A stretch of DNA of 9,833 nucleotides, taken from positions 1 through 9,833 of the forward strand of contig JADHOK010000045.1 in the NCBI GenBank assembly GCA_016779015.1. The letters are read 5' to 3'. Numbering within the stretch: the stretch's first letter is position 1; each line of letters opens with the position of its first letter. The notes beneath the pieces were generated by a model. It was not told where the DNA came from, did not search any database, and worked only from the letters and a program-made list of their open reading frames with translations. The DNA is from PS1 clade bacterium. GTDB lineage: Bacteria; Pseudomonadota; Alphaproteobacteria; RS24. The position numbers and the translations under genes were made by a program. Positions 1 through 6,946 of this stretch are shown here, in pieces.

Positions 1-325
1 TGCCATTGGTCATGCCATTGTCATCAACCAAAGCCTCGTCCGCAGCGCCATTTTCAGACACGCCGTTTTCGCTTTGGGCGGCGTCGTCACTTTTGACTTG
101 CTGCTGCTGGAAGCTTTGCAAAATGCGGAAATAATGCTCAGCGTGCTGCTGATAGTTTTCGGCCATCACGCGGTCACCGGCTGACATGGCGTCGCGCGCC
201 AGTGTCTGATATTTTTCGTAAACCTGACTGGCCGTGCCGCGCACGCGCACTTCCGGGCCATTGCTGTCATAGCTGCGGTTGACGGGATTTTGTTGGCGAC
301 GTCCGCGCCCACGAGACCGTTTCAT
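1..325 (-). CDS. DUF4167 domain protein, N-terminal part (partial)
   Basis: The frame opens with ATG at 325-323 and runs off the left edge, so only about 108 N-terminal residues are visible. The protein begins MKRSRGRGRRQQNPVNRSYD, a basic Arg/Gly/Gln-rich start. A helical stretch follows (residues about 31-70) with GTASQVYEKYQTLARDAM and AENYQQHAEHYFRI. This is the pattern I know from DUF4167, a small alphaproteobacterial family of unknown function. After it come a Gln run (QQQQ) and an acidic, Asn/Ser/Glu-rich, probably disordered tail. A Shine-Dalgarno-like GGAAG lies four bases upstream of the ATG (334-330). The gene has the same direction as prmC but is separated from it by 242 bases, so it may have its own promoter. 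The basic head could bind nucleic acid, but that is only inference from composition. Confidence 0.85.
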   Translation of the reverse strand, partial: MKRSRGRGRRQQNPVNRSYDSNGPEVRVRGTASQVYEKYQTLARDAMSAGDRVMAENYQQHAEHYFRILQSFQQQQVKSDDAAQSENGVSENGAADEALVDDNGMTNG

Positions 326-369
326 CTATCTTCCAATATCGTTCAGTTGGTGACCGCTAGGGAGCGGCC

Positions 370-398
370 CTTTCAGGTTTTGATTGTTTCGATGTCAA
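370..398 (-). promoter_or_regulatory. Candidate promoter for the DUF4167 gene
   Basis: On the minus strand a perfect TTGACA at 398-393 is followed, after 17 bases, by TGAAAG at 375-370, which matches the -10 consensus at only three of six positions. The start of transcription would fall near 363, giving a leader of about 40 bases that contains the CCGCT/AGCGG inverted repeat at 354-367. The -35 match and spacing are good and the -10 is poor, so this is tentative. Confidence 0.35.
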
Positions 399-420
399 AC
401 CCCAAACGTCGCCTTTAGCA

Positions 421-425
421 GACTC
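421..425. promoter_or_regulatory. GANTC (CcrM-type) methylation site, intergenic
   Basis: The sequence is GACTC. GANTC is the target of CcrM, the cell-cycle-regulated adenine methylase of many Alphaproteobacteria. By eye only one other GANTC exists in the window (GAATC at 6713-6717, inside ptsP). This one lies about 25 bases upstream of the candidate TTGACA of the DUF4167 promoter, a position where methylation state could affect transcription. The site itself is certain; a regulatory role is inference. Confidence 0.4.
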
Positions 426-485
426 GCAATGACCATTTGGAGAAATTCACAAGCGGGGGTTCAACACCGCTCTTTGAACAAAGGC

Positions 486-514
486 AACCTAGCCCTTTGC
501 TGTGGCTTTTTCAA
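486..514 (-). promoter_or_regulatory. Weak second promoter candidate upstream of the DUF4167 gene
   Basis: On the minus strand TTGAAA (514-509) is followed, after 17 bases, by TAGGTT (491-486). The -35 matches the consensus at five of six positions and the -10 at three of six. It sits in the second copy of the GGGGTTTGA repeat. It could also simply reflect the local A/T richness. Confidence 0.2.
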
Positions 515-540
515 ACCCCTTTTTTGATTTTTGGCAGGTT

Positions 541-570
541 TTTTCACTGCCCTTTTCACTGCCCTTTTCA
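541..570. repeat. 12-base tandem repeat at the prmC stop codon
   Basis: TTTTCACTGCCC occurs twice in tandem (541-552, 553-564), followed by half a unit, TTTTCA (565-570). On the minus strand the unit carries a TGA. Because 12 is a multiple of three, the prmC stop (570-568) is followed by two more TGA codons in the same frame, at 558-556 and 546-544. The array looks like a small local duplication that copied the stop codon. Confidence 0.85.
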
Positions 571-1425
571 GGACTTTTTTTGTCCCAGCAATAGGCGATC
601 GCGCCCGGCCAAATCCTGATGGCACGCAATACCCACAAAACCGGCCTGCTGCATCAGACGCGTTACCGCCGCCGCCTGTGTCGCGCCAATCTCCAACAGC
701 AAATGCCCGTCTTTTTTGAGCTGCGCGTGGGCCGGGCCGATAAGCCGGCGATACGCTTCCAACCCGTCTGCCCCGCCATCCAGCGCGGCGCGCGGGTCAT
801 GCAAGCGCACTTCTTTTTGCAAACCGGCAATCGCAGCGCTCTCGATATAGGGCGGATTGGAAATAATCATATCGGCTTGCGGCGCGACGCCGTGCAGCCA
901 ATCACCGCGGCGCAATGCAATGCGGTCGCGCACGCCGAGGCGATGCGCATTGGCCCGCGCAACAGACAGAGCCGCCGCACTTTTATCAATGCCGATACCG
1001 CGCATAGCCGGACGTTCGGCCAGCAATGTCACCACCAAACAGCCCGAACCGGTACCCAAATCAATAAGCATGCGCGGCTCAGTGCCGGGCAGTAAAGCCA
1101 GCGCCGCCTCGATGAGGGTCTCGCTATCGGGGCGCGGGTCGAGCACTGTCGGGCCGGTCTTAAACCGCCGCCCCCAAAATTCCTTATAGCCGATGATTTT
1201 CGCCACCGGCTGACCGGCGCACCGCACCGCGACCAAGCGCGCCGTCTCGGCCTGTATGTAAGACGGGGCCTCGTCGCGCGCGCGCATCGCCAATTCGGTT
1301 GCCGAAAAGCGGCTGGCATATTCCAGCAACACACGCGCATCGAGCGCCGCAGTATCGAGGCCGGCCGCCGCTAATTGCTGCGCCATGCGACGCTGCAAAG
1401 TCTCAAAATTCTGATTGGCGGTCAC
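568..1425 (-). CDS. prmC: Peptide chain release factor N5-glutamine methyltransferase PrmC
   Basis: PrmC uses SAM to methylate the side-chain amide of the GGQ glutamine in RF1 and RF2, raising termination efficiency in the cytoplasm. The 285-residue length is normal. An N-terminal helical substrate-binding region (about 1-85) ends with GYKEFWGRRF. PRPDSE follows at 98-103, the SAM-binding glycine loop DLGTGSG at 122-128, the catalytic NPPY at 190-193 and the family motif HDPRAALDGGADGL at 209-222. The start is GTG at 1425-1423, 18 bases after the prfA stop, with only a weak purine-rich sequence in front; an ATG at codon 14 is a less likely alternative. It sits directly behind prfA, whose product is its substrate. 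The stop codon lies in a 12-base tandem repeat. Confidence 0.96.
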   Translation of the reverse strand: MTANQNFETLQRRMAQQLAAAGLDTAALDARVLLEYASRFSATELAMRARDEAPSYIQAETARLVAVRCAGQPVAKIIGYKEFWGRRFKTGPTVLDPRPDSETLIEAALALLPGTEPRMLIDLGTGSGCLVVTLLAERPAMRGIGIDKSAAALSVARANAHRLGVRDRIALRRGDWLHGVAPQADMIISNPPYIESAAIAGLQKEVRLHDPRAALDGGADGLEAYRRLIGPAHAQLKKDGHLLLEIGATQAAAVTRLMQQAGFVGIACHQDLAGRDRLLLGQKKS

Positions 1426-1443
1426 GCTCTCTGCCGCCTTGCT

Positions 1444-2517
1444 TTACGCGTTATCGTCGACCGCGGCGAGACGCTGCGTCTGATCTTCGCGAATAAGCGC
1501 CTCGACCATGTCATCCAGCCCGTCACCGGCGAGAATTTTTTCCAGCTTGTGCAGGGTCAAATTAATGCGGTGATCGGTGACCCGGCCTTGCGGAAAATTA
1601 TAGGTCCGGATGCGCTCCGAGCGGTCGCCCGAGCCGACCTGACTTTTCCTGTCGGCGGCGCGTTCGCTATCGGCACGCTCGCGCTCGGCCTCGAATAGGC
1701 GCGCGCGCAACACTTGCATCGCCTTGGCACGGTTTTTGTGCTGCGATTTTTCATCTTGCTGCGACACGGTTATGCCGGTCGGCAAATGGGTGATGCGCAC
1801 CGCGCTATCCGTGGTGTTGACCGATTGGCCGCCGGGGCCGGAGGCGCGAAACACATCGACGCGCAAATCTTTTTCCTCAATCTTCACATCGACCTCTTCC
1901 GGCTCGGGCAACACCGCCACCGTCGCCGCCGAGGTATGAATGCGCCCACCGCTTTCGGTTTCCGGCACGCGCTGCACGCGATGCACACCGCTTTCAAACT
2001 TCAGCCGCGCAAACACGCCCTTGCCGCGAATGGCGGTGACGATTTCTTTATAGCCGCCAATATCGCCCTCCGATTGGCTGATGATTTCAGATTTCCAGCC
2101 CTGCAAATCGGCATAGCGCGCATACATGCGATATAAATCGCCGGCAAACAGCGCCGCCTCATCGCCACCCGTGCCGGCGCGCAATTCGACAATCACATTC
2201 AACTCGTCTGCCGCGTCTTTGGGCAGCAGCAGGATTTCCAGCCGTGCCTCCATTTCGGGCAATTTGGTCTCTATCTCTTCCAGCTCCAACTTTGCCAGCT
2301 CGGCCATTTCGGCGTCATCACCAAGTTTCAGCGCGCGCAAATCTTCCGCCTCGCTCAGCGCGCCGCGATAATCGCGAATGGCCGACACCAGCGGGTCTAT
2401 CTCGGCATATTCTTTCGACAGCGCAACAAAGCGTTCGGGCGGTAACTCGCCGTTCATCTCTTCTTGCAAAGCTTCGGCGCGCGCCAAAATGGCGTCCAGC
2501 CGTTCAACGGGTAGCAT
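1444..2517 (-). CDS. prfA: Peptide chain release factor 1 (RF1)
   Basis: RF1 recognises UAA and UAG in the ribosomal A site and triggers peptide release. The 357-residue length is normal. The N-terminal coiled region covers about residues 1-100. ELRAGTGGDEA is at 111-121. The codon-recognition tripeptide position reads PET (185-187, in RVPETESGGRIHTS), a variant of the RF1 PxT motif; RF2 would show SPF. The catalytic GGQ is at 229-231 within SGPGGQSVN, and DEKSQHKNRAKA at 255-266 is also typical. There is no frameshift site of the RF2 kind. The ATG at 2517-2515 lies two bases after the ispG stop, and AAGGA inside the ispG tail is well placed as a ribosome binding site, so translation is probably coupled to ispG. 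The product is the substrate of the downstream prmC product. Confidence 0.97.
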   Translation of the reverse strand: MLPVERLDAILARAEALQEEMNGELPPERFVALSKEYAEIDPLVSAIRDYRGALSEAEDLRALKLGDDAEMAELAKLELEEIETKLPEMEARLEILLLPKDAADELNVIVELRAGTGGDEAALFAGDLYRMYARYADLQGWKSEIISQSEGDIGGYKEIVTAIRGKGVFARLKFESGVHRVQRVPETESGGRIHTSAATVAVLPEPEEVDVKIEEKDLRVDVFRASGPGGQSVNTTDSAVRITHLPTGITVSQQDEKSQHKNRAKAMQVLRARLFEAERERADSERAADRKSQVGSGDRSERIRTYNFPQGRVTDHRINLTLHKLEKILAGDGLDDMVEALIREDQTQRLAAVDDNA

Positions 2518-2519
2518 GG

Positions 2520-3632
2520 CTAATTTCCTTCAGATTGTTTTGCGGCTGACATCTCGGCCGCTTTATCCTCGACCAGCGCCACCAAATGATCGACCATTTC
2601 ATCATGCGGTTTTTTATGGTCGGGCCGACCGGCAAGATAGACCATGCCCGCCTCGCTGCCGCCGCCGGTGAAGCCGATATCGGTCTCGCGCGCCTCGCCC
2701 GGCCCATTGACCACGCAACCAATGATTGACAGCGTAATCGGCTCAGCAATATGCGCCAGCCGCGTCTCCAATTCTTGCACCGTATTGATGACGTCAAAGC
2801 CCTGCCGCGCGCAAGACGGGCATGAGATAATGGTGACGCCGCGGTGCCGCAGGCCGAGGCTTTTGAGCATTTCAAAACCGACCTTCACCTCATCGACCGG
2901 GTCGGAGGATAGCGACACGCGAATGGTATCGCCGATGCCCGACCATAAAAGATTGCCCAGACCGATGGCCGATTTCACCGTGCCGCTCATCAAACCACCG
3001 GCTTCGGTAATGCCGATATGCAAAGGGCAATCGACAACTTCGGCAAGTTTTTGATACGCCGCCACCGACATAAAAACATCTGAGGCTTTGACGGAAATTT
3101 TATACTGGTCGAAATCGTGGCGCTGCAATAATTCGACATGGTAGAGCGCGCTGTCGACCATAGCGTCGGGGCACGGCTCGCCATATTGTTCCAGCAAATG
3201 TTTTTCCAACGAACCGGCATTGACGCCGATGCGCATGGAGCAATTATTGGCTTTGGCCGCGGCCACGACTTCCGCGACACGGCTGTCATCCCCAATATTT
3301 CCGGGATTGATGCGCAAGCACGCCGCGCCCGCATCGGCGGCTTCCAGCGCACGGGCATAATGGAAATGGATATCGGCGACAATCGGCACGCGCGCCGCGT
3401 CGACGATTTCTTTAAGCGCTTTGGTCGAGGCTTCATCGGGACACGACACGCGGACAATATCAGCCCCGGCTTCTTCCAGCGCCTGAATTTGCGCAATGGT
3501 GGCCGCCGCATCGCTGGTCGGCGTATTGGTCATTGATTGCACGGCGATCGGGGCATCGCCGCCGACCGGCACGTCACCAACCATAATCTGACGGCATTTG
3601 CGCCGTTCAATATGTCGCCAAGGCCGAAGCAT
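2520..3632 (-). CDS. ispG: 4-hydroxy-3-methylbut-2-enyl diphosphate synthase (IspG)
   Basis: IspG converts MEcPP to HMBPP in the MEP pathway of isoprenoid synthesis, using a [4Fe-4S] cluster and an electron donor such as flavodoxin or ferredoxin. The protein has 370 residues from ATG 3632-3630; the E. coli enzyme is about the same length. The N-terminal TIM-barrel part includes IERRKCRQIMVGDVPVGG, APIAVQSMTNT and ADIVRVSCP. The C-terminal part carries the cluster cysteines in SCPSC (Cys271 and Cys274) and GCVVNGPGE (Cys306), with the conserved Glu313. The frame stays open to a TTG at 3677, but that start would overlap the rodZ-like gene and add residues absent from the family. The chosen ATG lies 10 bases after the rodZ-like stop, with a modest GGGA upstream. 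No hisS follows; prfA starts two bases later. Confidence 0.96.
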   Translation of the reverse strand: MLRPWRHIERRKCRQIMVGDVPVGGDAPIAVQSMTNTPTSDAAATIAQIQALEEAGADIVRVSCPDEASTKALKEIVDAARVPIVADIHFHYARALEAADAGAACLRINPGNIGDDSRVAEVVAAAKANNCSMRIGVNAGSLEKHLLEQYGEPCPDAMVDSALYHVELLQRHDFDQYKISVKASDVFMSVAAYQKLAEVVDCPLHIGITEAGGLMSGTVKSAIGLGNLLWSGIGDTIRVSLSSDPVDEVKVGFEMLKSLGLRHRGVTIISCPSCARQGFDVINTVQELETRLAHIAEPITLSIIGCVVNGPGEARETDIGFTGGGSEAGMVYLAGRPDHKKPHDEMVDHLVALVEDKAAEMSAAKQSEGN

Positions 3633-3642
3633 GAATATCCCG

Positions 3643-4623
3643 CTAACGCGATTTGGCCAAAATGGCAGCCCGCTCAATTTTACGTGCCGTCAATATCTGG
3701 CCGCGACGGCCGACCGTACCGACCGACACATCATTAACAAAAAATTCGAGCGAACCGGCATCGCGGGTCGCCAGTGTATAGGCGTCCGGATCTTGCAGAT
3801 CAAACCCCTCACCCTCGCGGATGATGGAAGAAAACAATACCCGGCCATCGGCGCTTTCAATGCGCATCCAAGTGCGGCGCATGGCGCGAATTTCAACTTT
3901 TGCCGTTGCGGCTTCCAACCCGGCGCTGGCCGGCGGTTCTACCGGACTGACATCCGCTTCAACCTCAGCCTCACCCCCGTTTTGGCCCCGGTTTTCATTC
4001 TGTGCGCCATTCTGCGAACCGGTTTGAAGATTGCCAGATGCATCACTTGACGCCGCATCGGCTTGCGGGGCCGGCGTCTCCTCAACCTCAGCTTCAGCCT
4101 CAGCCTCAGTACCTGTCTCGCTTTGCGGCGCAGCCACCTCAGCCGGTGCCGTTGGGGCTGCTTCGACATTTTGTGTTGGCGCTTCTGCGACCACCGGCGG
4201 CGCGGCGGCAATGCGGTTTGTATCATCATCGCTGGCACCACCGGCGATGAGCCAAAGGATATAGACGACAAACAACGCCATCACGCCAATAGCAATTTTC
4301 AGCGCGCCGGATATCGGCTCAACATCAGTTTGCGGATTGGGCCCCTGGTTTTCCAAATGCGGGACCGAGACCGCCTCTTTATAGCGCTCGATAAGCTCAC
4401 CGGCATTGAGACCCAAATGAGTGGCGTAGGTGCGAATGAAACCGATGGCGTAAACACTGCCCGGCAGACGTTCAAAATCGTCTTCCTCCAGCGCCTGTAA
4501 ATGGTCGGAACGGATTTTCAGCAGCGCCGAAATATCGTCGAGCGAAGCGCCCGCAGCCTCGCGCGCGTCGCGCAAAGTGCCGCCGATTTTCTTGTTCGCT
4601 GTACCTGTTTCCCCATCAGCCAT
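3643..4623 (-). CDS. rodZ: RodZ-like membrane protein: N-terminal HTH, DUF4115 C-terminus
   Basis: RodZ is a bitopic inner-membrane protein that links MreB to the wall-elongation machinery. This 326-residue protein has the matching layout. A cytoplasmic helix-turn-helix fold lies at about 13-85 (IGGTLRDAREAAGASLDDIS, then LERLPGS-type DDFERLPGSVYAIGFIRTYA). One membrane segment follows at about 107-129 (ALKIAIGVMALFVVYILWLI). A long Ala/Glu/Pro/Gln/Asn-rich periplasmic linker spans about 130-240, and a DUF4115-type beta domain about 242-320 (AMRRTWMRIESADGRVLF, then FDLQDPDAYTLATRDAGSLE). The ATG at 4623-4621 has GGAAGGG nine to ten bases upstream; a TTG at 4644 would swallow that site. The gene directly precedes ispG, as rodZ does in E. 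coli. The symbol rests on architecture and context; a helix-turn-helix protein with a different role remains possible. Confidence 0.82.
   Translation of the reverse strand: MADGETGTANKKIGGTLRDAREAAGASLDDISALLKIRSDHLQALEEDDFERLPGSVYAIGFIRTYATHLGLNAGELIERYKEAVSVPHLENQGPNPQTDVEPISGALKIAIGVMALFVVYILWLIAGGASDDDTNRIAAAPPVVAEAPTQNVEAAPTAPAEVAAPQSETGTEAEAEAEVEETPAPQADAASSDASGNLQTGSQNGAQNENRGQNGGEAEVEADVSPVEPPASAGLEAATAKVEIRAMRRTWMRIESADGRVLFSSIIREGEGFDLQDPDAYTLATRDAGSLEFFVNDVSVGTVGRRGQILTARKIERAAILAKSR
4086..4109. repeat. Hexanucleotide repeat in the RodZ-like linker
   Basis: Four tandem six-base units lie in the rodZ-like gene: CCTCAG, CTTCAG, CCTCAG, CCTCAG on the plus strand. On the coding strand they encode alternating Glu and Ala in the periplasmic linker. 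Because the unit is two codons, slippage would change linker length without shifting the frame. Confidence 0.8.
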
Positions 4624-4665
4624 TTTTTTGTGCCCTTCCGGCAAATGATGCTCGCGCCATGATTA

Positions 4666-6915
4666 TCACAACTTAACGCCCTGTGCATCCGCGATTTCGC
4701 GCATTGGCGCACGCATATCAATGCGGTTTTTAGTCAGCGCTTCCGCCACCGCCCGTTCGAGCCGCCGACCATTCACCGAGCGCACCATGCGTTTCACCGG
4801 CCCGATAGACGCCGAAGGCAAAGAGAAGCGGCGATAGCCGAGGCCCAGCAAGGCCATCGCTTCCAGCGGGCGACCGCCCAGTTCACCGCAAATCGATACC
4901 GGCACCCGATGCACAGCGCATAGCTCGCGCACATGCGCCAGCAGCCGCAAAGCGGGCAGCGATAAAAAGTCGTAACGGTCGCTGGTCTGCGGATTGCCGC
5001 GATCGGCGGCGAAGAAAAACTGCATCAAATCATTGGTGCCGACAGAGAGGAAATCGACCTCGGGCAAAAGCTGGTCCAATTGCCAAACCAGTGCCGGCAC
5101 TTCCAGCATGGCACCGACCTCGATGGTCTCGGGCACTTTATGGCCGAATTGTTGCAGACGATCGCGTTCGGCATAAAGCATGTCACGGCTGATGACGAAT
5201 TCATCCTTTGTGGTGATGAGCGGGAACATGACAGATAATTTGCGCCCCGCCGCCGCGCGCAACAAAGCGCGCAACTGCACCCGCACCAGCGCCGGTCGGT
5301 CGAGCGCCATACGCGTGGCGCGCCAGCCCATGGCCGGATTTTCTTCGACCGCCATATTTAAATAAGGCAGCACTTTATCGCCGCCGACATCGAGCGTGCG
5401 GAACACCACATCGCGCGCGCCAACTTTATCGAGGACGGCGCGATAGACTTCTTCTTGCTCGCTTTGTCGCGGCAGGCGCGCTGCGACCATGAATTGCAAC
5501 TCGGTGCGGAACAGGCCGATATTATCCGCCCCGCTATCCTCCAGCGTCTCCACATCAACCATCAGGCCGGCATTTTTATCGAGCCGCACCGTGTCGCCAT
5601 CGCGCGTCACCGCCGGCAGATGTTTGATGCGCGCATAACGCTGCATGCGGCGCGCGCGCAAGCGTGCGCGATTGGAATAGGCGGCAACAATATCGGCCGG
5701 CGGATTGAGATGCGCTTCTTCGCTATCGGTATCGAGAATAATCTCCTGCCCGTCGCGCGCCGCGTTTACAATGCCACGCACATCGCCCAGCATGGGCAGA
5801 TTGAGCGCCCGCGCCACAATCGCCACATGCGCGCCCAAAGCGCTTTCTTCCAGCACCAAGCCGCGCAGTTTTTTGCGGTCATAATCCAGCAGCTCGGCCG
5901 GGCCCATAGTGCGCGCCAAGAGAATGCCGTCGCGCGGCAGCTTATCCTCGGAAGCCAGCTCAGCGCGCCCCGACAAAATGCGCAGGAGCCGATTGGACAG
6001 GTCTTCGAAATCGTGCAAGCGGTCGCGCAAATACGCATCACGGCGACCACCCAAACGCGCCCGCATGGCATTATTGACCTGCTCCACCGCAGCTTCCGCC
6101 GTCAGGCCGGTGGCGATAGCGTCACGAATACGGCGTATCCAACCGCGGTCATTGGCGAACATGCGATAGGCTTCCAGCACCTGCAAATGCTCTCCGGCAT
6201 GGCTGACATCCTCGGTCGCCAGCAGGTCATCGACATTGCGCCGCAGCTTATACATCGCCGCCGAGAGGCGCGCATCTTCTTCCTCAGCATCATCGCTGAT
6301 GAGGCGCGTTACCTCGACGCGCGGCTCGTGCAGCACAACATGACCCATGGCCAGACCCTCGGTGAGGCCGCGACCGGTAAATAGCTGCGCGGCATCCGCG
6401 TCATCGACCGTGGCGGTTTCCTCGCCGCTGGCCGACAGCATTTCCGCCAGCACCATGGCGACGGTTTGCAAGGCTTCGACCTCTTGGTCGGCAAAATTGC
6501 GTTTGGTGGTGTTCTGCACCACCAGCACGCCGGTAACATCGCCGCCGCGCAAAACAGGCACGCCGACAAAACTCAAATACGGGTCCTCGCCGGTTTCGGG
6601 ACGATAGGCAAAGCGCGGATGCGAGGGCGCATCGGCCAGATTGAGCGGCCTTTTATGCTGCGCAATATCGCCGACCAGACCCTCGCCAATATGCAAAACA
6701 GTCTTGTGCACCGAATCGGGGTTCAGCCCTTCCGTGGCGCACAGCTCCAAGCCGTCGCGGCCGCGGCGCAAATAAACCGAACAGACAGCCGTGTTCATGC
6801 TGGTGGCAATCAATTGCACGATTTTATCGAGACGTTCCTGCCGGTCACCGCCATCGGCCATCACCTGCCGCAGGCGGCGCAATAATATTCGAGGACCTTC
6901 AGCGGTTAGGGGCAC
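4666..6915 (-). CDS. ptsP: Phosphoenolpyruvate-protein phosphotransferase PtsP (enzyme I-Ntr)
   Basis: PtsP passes phosphate from PEP through its own histidine to NPr, the head of the nitrogen-type phosphotransferase relay. The 749 residues fit GAF plus enzyme I. The GAF domain (about 25-165) contains CSVYLRRG and HIGEGLVGDIA. The NPr-binding and swivelling part (about 175-400) carries the phospho-histidine His363 in ALGAHVAIVARALNLPML. The PEP-binding barrel (about 430-730) shows GLFRTELQFM (467-476), RTLDVGGDK (506-514), VGTNDLMQFFFAADRGNP (625-642) and the catalytic Cys676 in SICGELGG. The residue before His363 is Ala, where E. coli enzyme I has Ser. The start is GTG at 6915-6913: an in-frame TGA lies three codons upstream, and PRILLRRLRQVMA looks like a normal family N-terminus. 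No clear Shine-Dalgarno precedes it. lysC ends 31 bases upstream. Confidence 0.95.
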   Translation of the reverse strand: MPLTAEGPRILLRRLRQVMADGGDRQERLDKIVQLIATSMNTAVCSVYLRRGRDGLELCATEGLNPDSVHKTVLHIGEGLVGDIAQHKRPLNLADAPSHPRFAYRPETGEDPYLSFVGVPVLRGGDVTGVLVVQNTTKRNFADQEVEALQTVAMVLAEMLSASGEETATVDDADAAQLFTGRGLTEGLAMGHVVLHEPRVEVTRLISDDAEEEDARLSAAMYKLRRNVDDLLATEDVSHAGEHLQVLEAYRMFANDRGWIRRIRDAIATGLTAEAAVEQVNNAMRARLGGRRDAYLRDRLHDFEDLSNRLLRILSGRAELASEDKLPRDGILLARTMGPAELLDYDRKKLRGLVLEESALGAHVAIVARALNLPMLGDVRGIVNAARDGQEIILDTDSEEAHLNPPADIVAAYSNRARLRARRMQRYARIKHLPAVTRDGDTVRLDKNAGLMVDVETLEDSGADNIGLFRTELQFMVAARLPRQSEQEEVYRAVLDKVGARDVVFRTLDVGGDKVLPYLNMAVEENPAMGWRATRMALDRPALVRVQLRALLRAAAGRKLSVMFPLITTKDEFVISRDMLYAERDRLQQFGHKVPETIEVGAMLEVPALVWQLDQLLPEVDFLSVGTNDLMQFFFAADRGNPQTSDRYDFLSLPALRLLAHVRELCAVHRVPVSICGELGGRPLEAMALLGLGYRRFSLPSASIGPVKRMVRSVNGRRLERAVAEALTKNRIDMRAPMREIADAQGVKL

Positions 6916-6946
6916 GGGTTTTCAAGCGGCGGCTGCAAAAAGCAGA

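Larger units (their letters stand above)
326..567. other. Intergenic region between prmC and the DUF4167 gene
   Basis: I see no credible gene here: the short open frames have low-complexity Phe/Pro/Ser-rich products unlike proteins. The minus strand is A-rich from about 505 to 560. The 9-mer GGGGTTTGA occurs twice on the minus strand (519-511 and 403-395), each time leading into a -35-like hexamer. Small inverted repeats are present: CCGCT/AGCGG at 354-367, AGCGG/CCGCT at 452-471 and CAAAGG/CCTTTG at 479-499. None is followed by a T-run on the minus strand, so I do not call a terminator for prmC. A GANTC site (GACTC) lies at 421-425. Confidence 0.6.

Noticed and set aside
479..499. CAAAGG/CCTTTG hairpin as a terminator for prmC
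   Set aside because: The stem is six pairs with a nine-base loop, and no T-run follows on the minus strand.
437..719. Two small rightward open frames across the prmC end
   Set aside because: The products are low-complexity Phe/Pro/Ser-rich, overlap prmC on the other strand, and have no ribosome binding site.
3633..3677. TTG start at 3677 for ispG, overlapping the RodZ-like gene
   Set aside because: The 15 extra residues have no counterpart in IspG, and ATG 3632 aligns with the E. coli start.
4624..4644. TTG start at 4644 for the RodZ-like gene
   Set aside because: It would place the GGAAGGG ribosome binding site inside the coding region of a seven-residue extension; ATG 4623 is better placed.
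5455..6384. Rightward open frame of about 300 codons opposite ptsP
   Set aside because: Antisense shadow of a conserved enzyme; composition is Gln/His/Arg/Ala-rich and nothing in it resembles a known domain.
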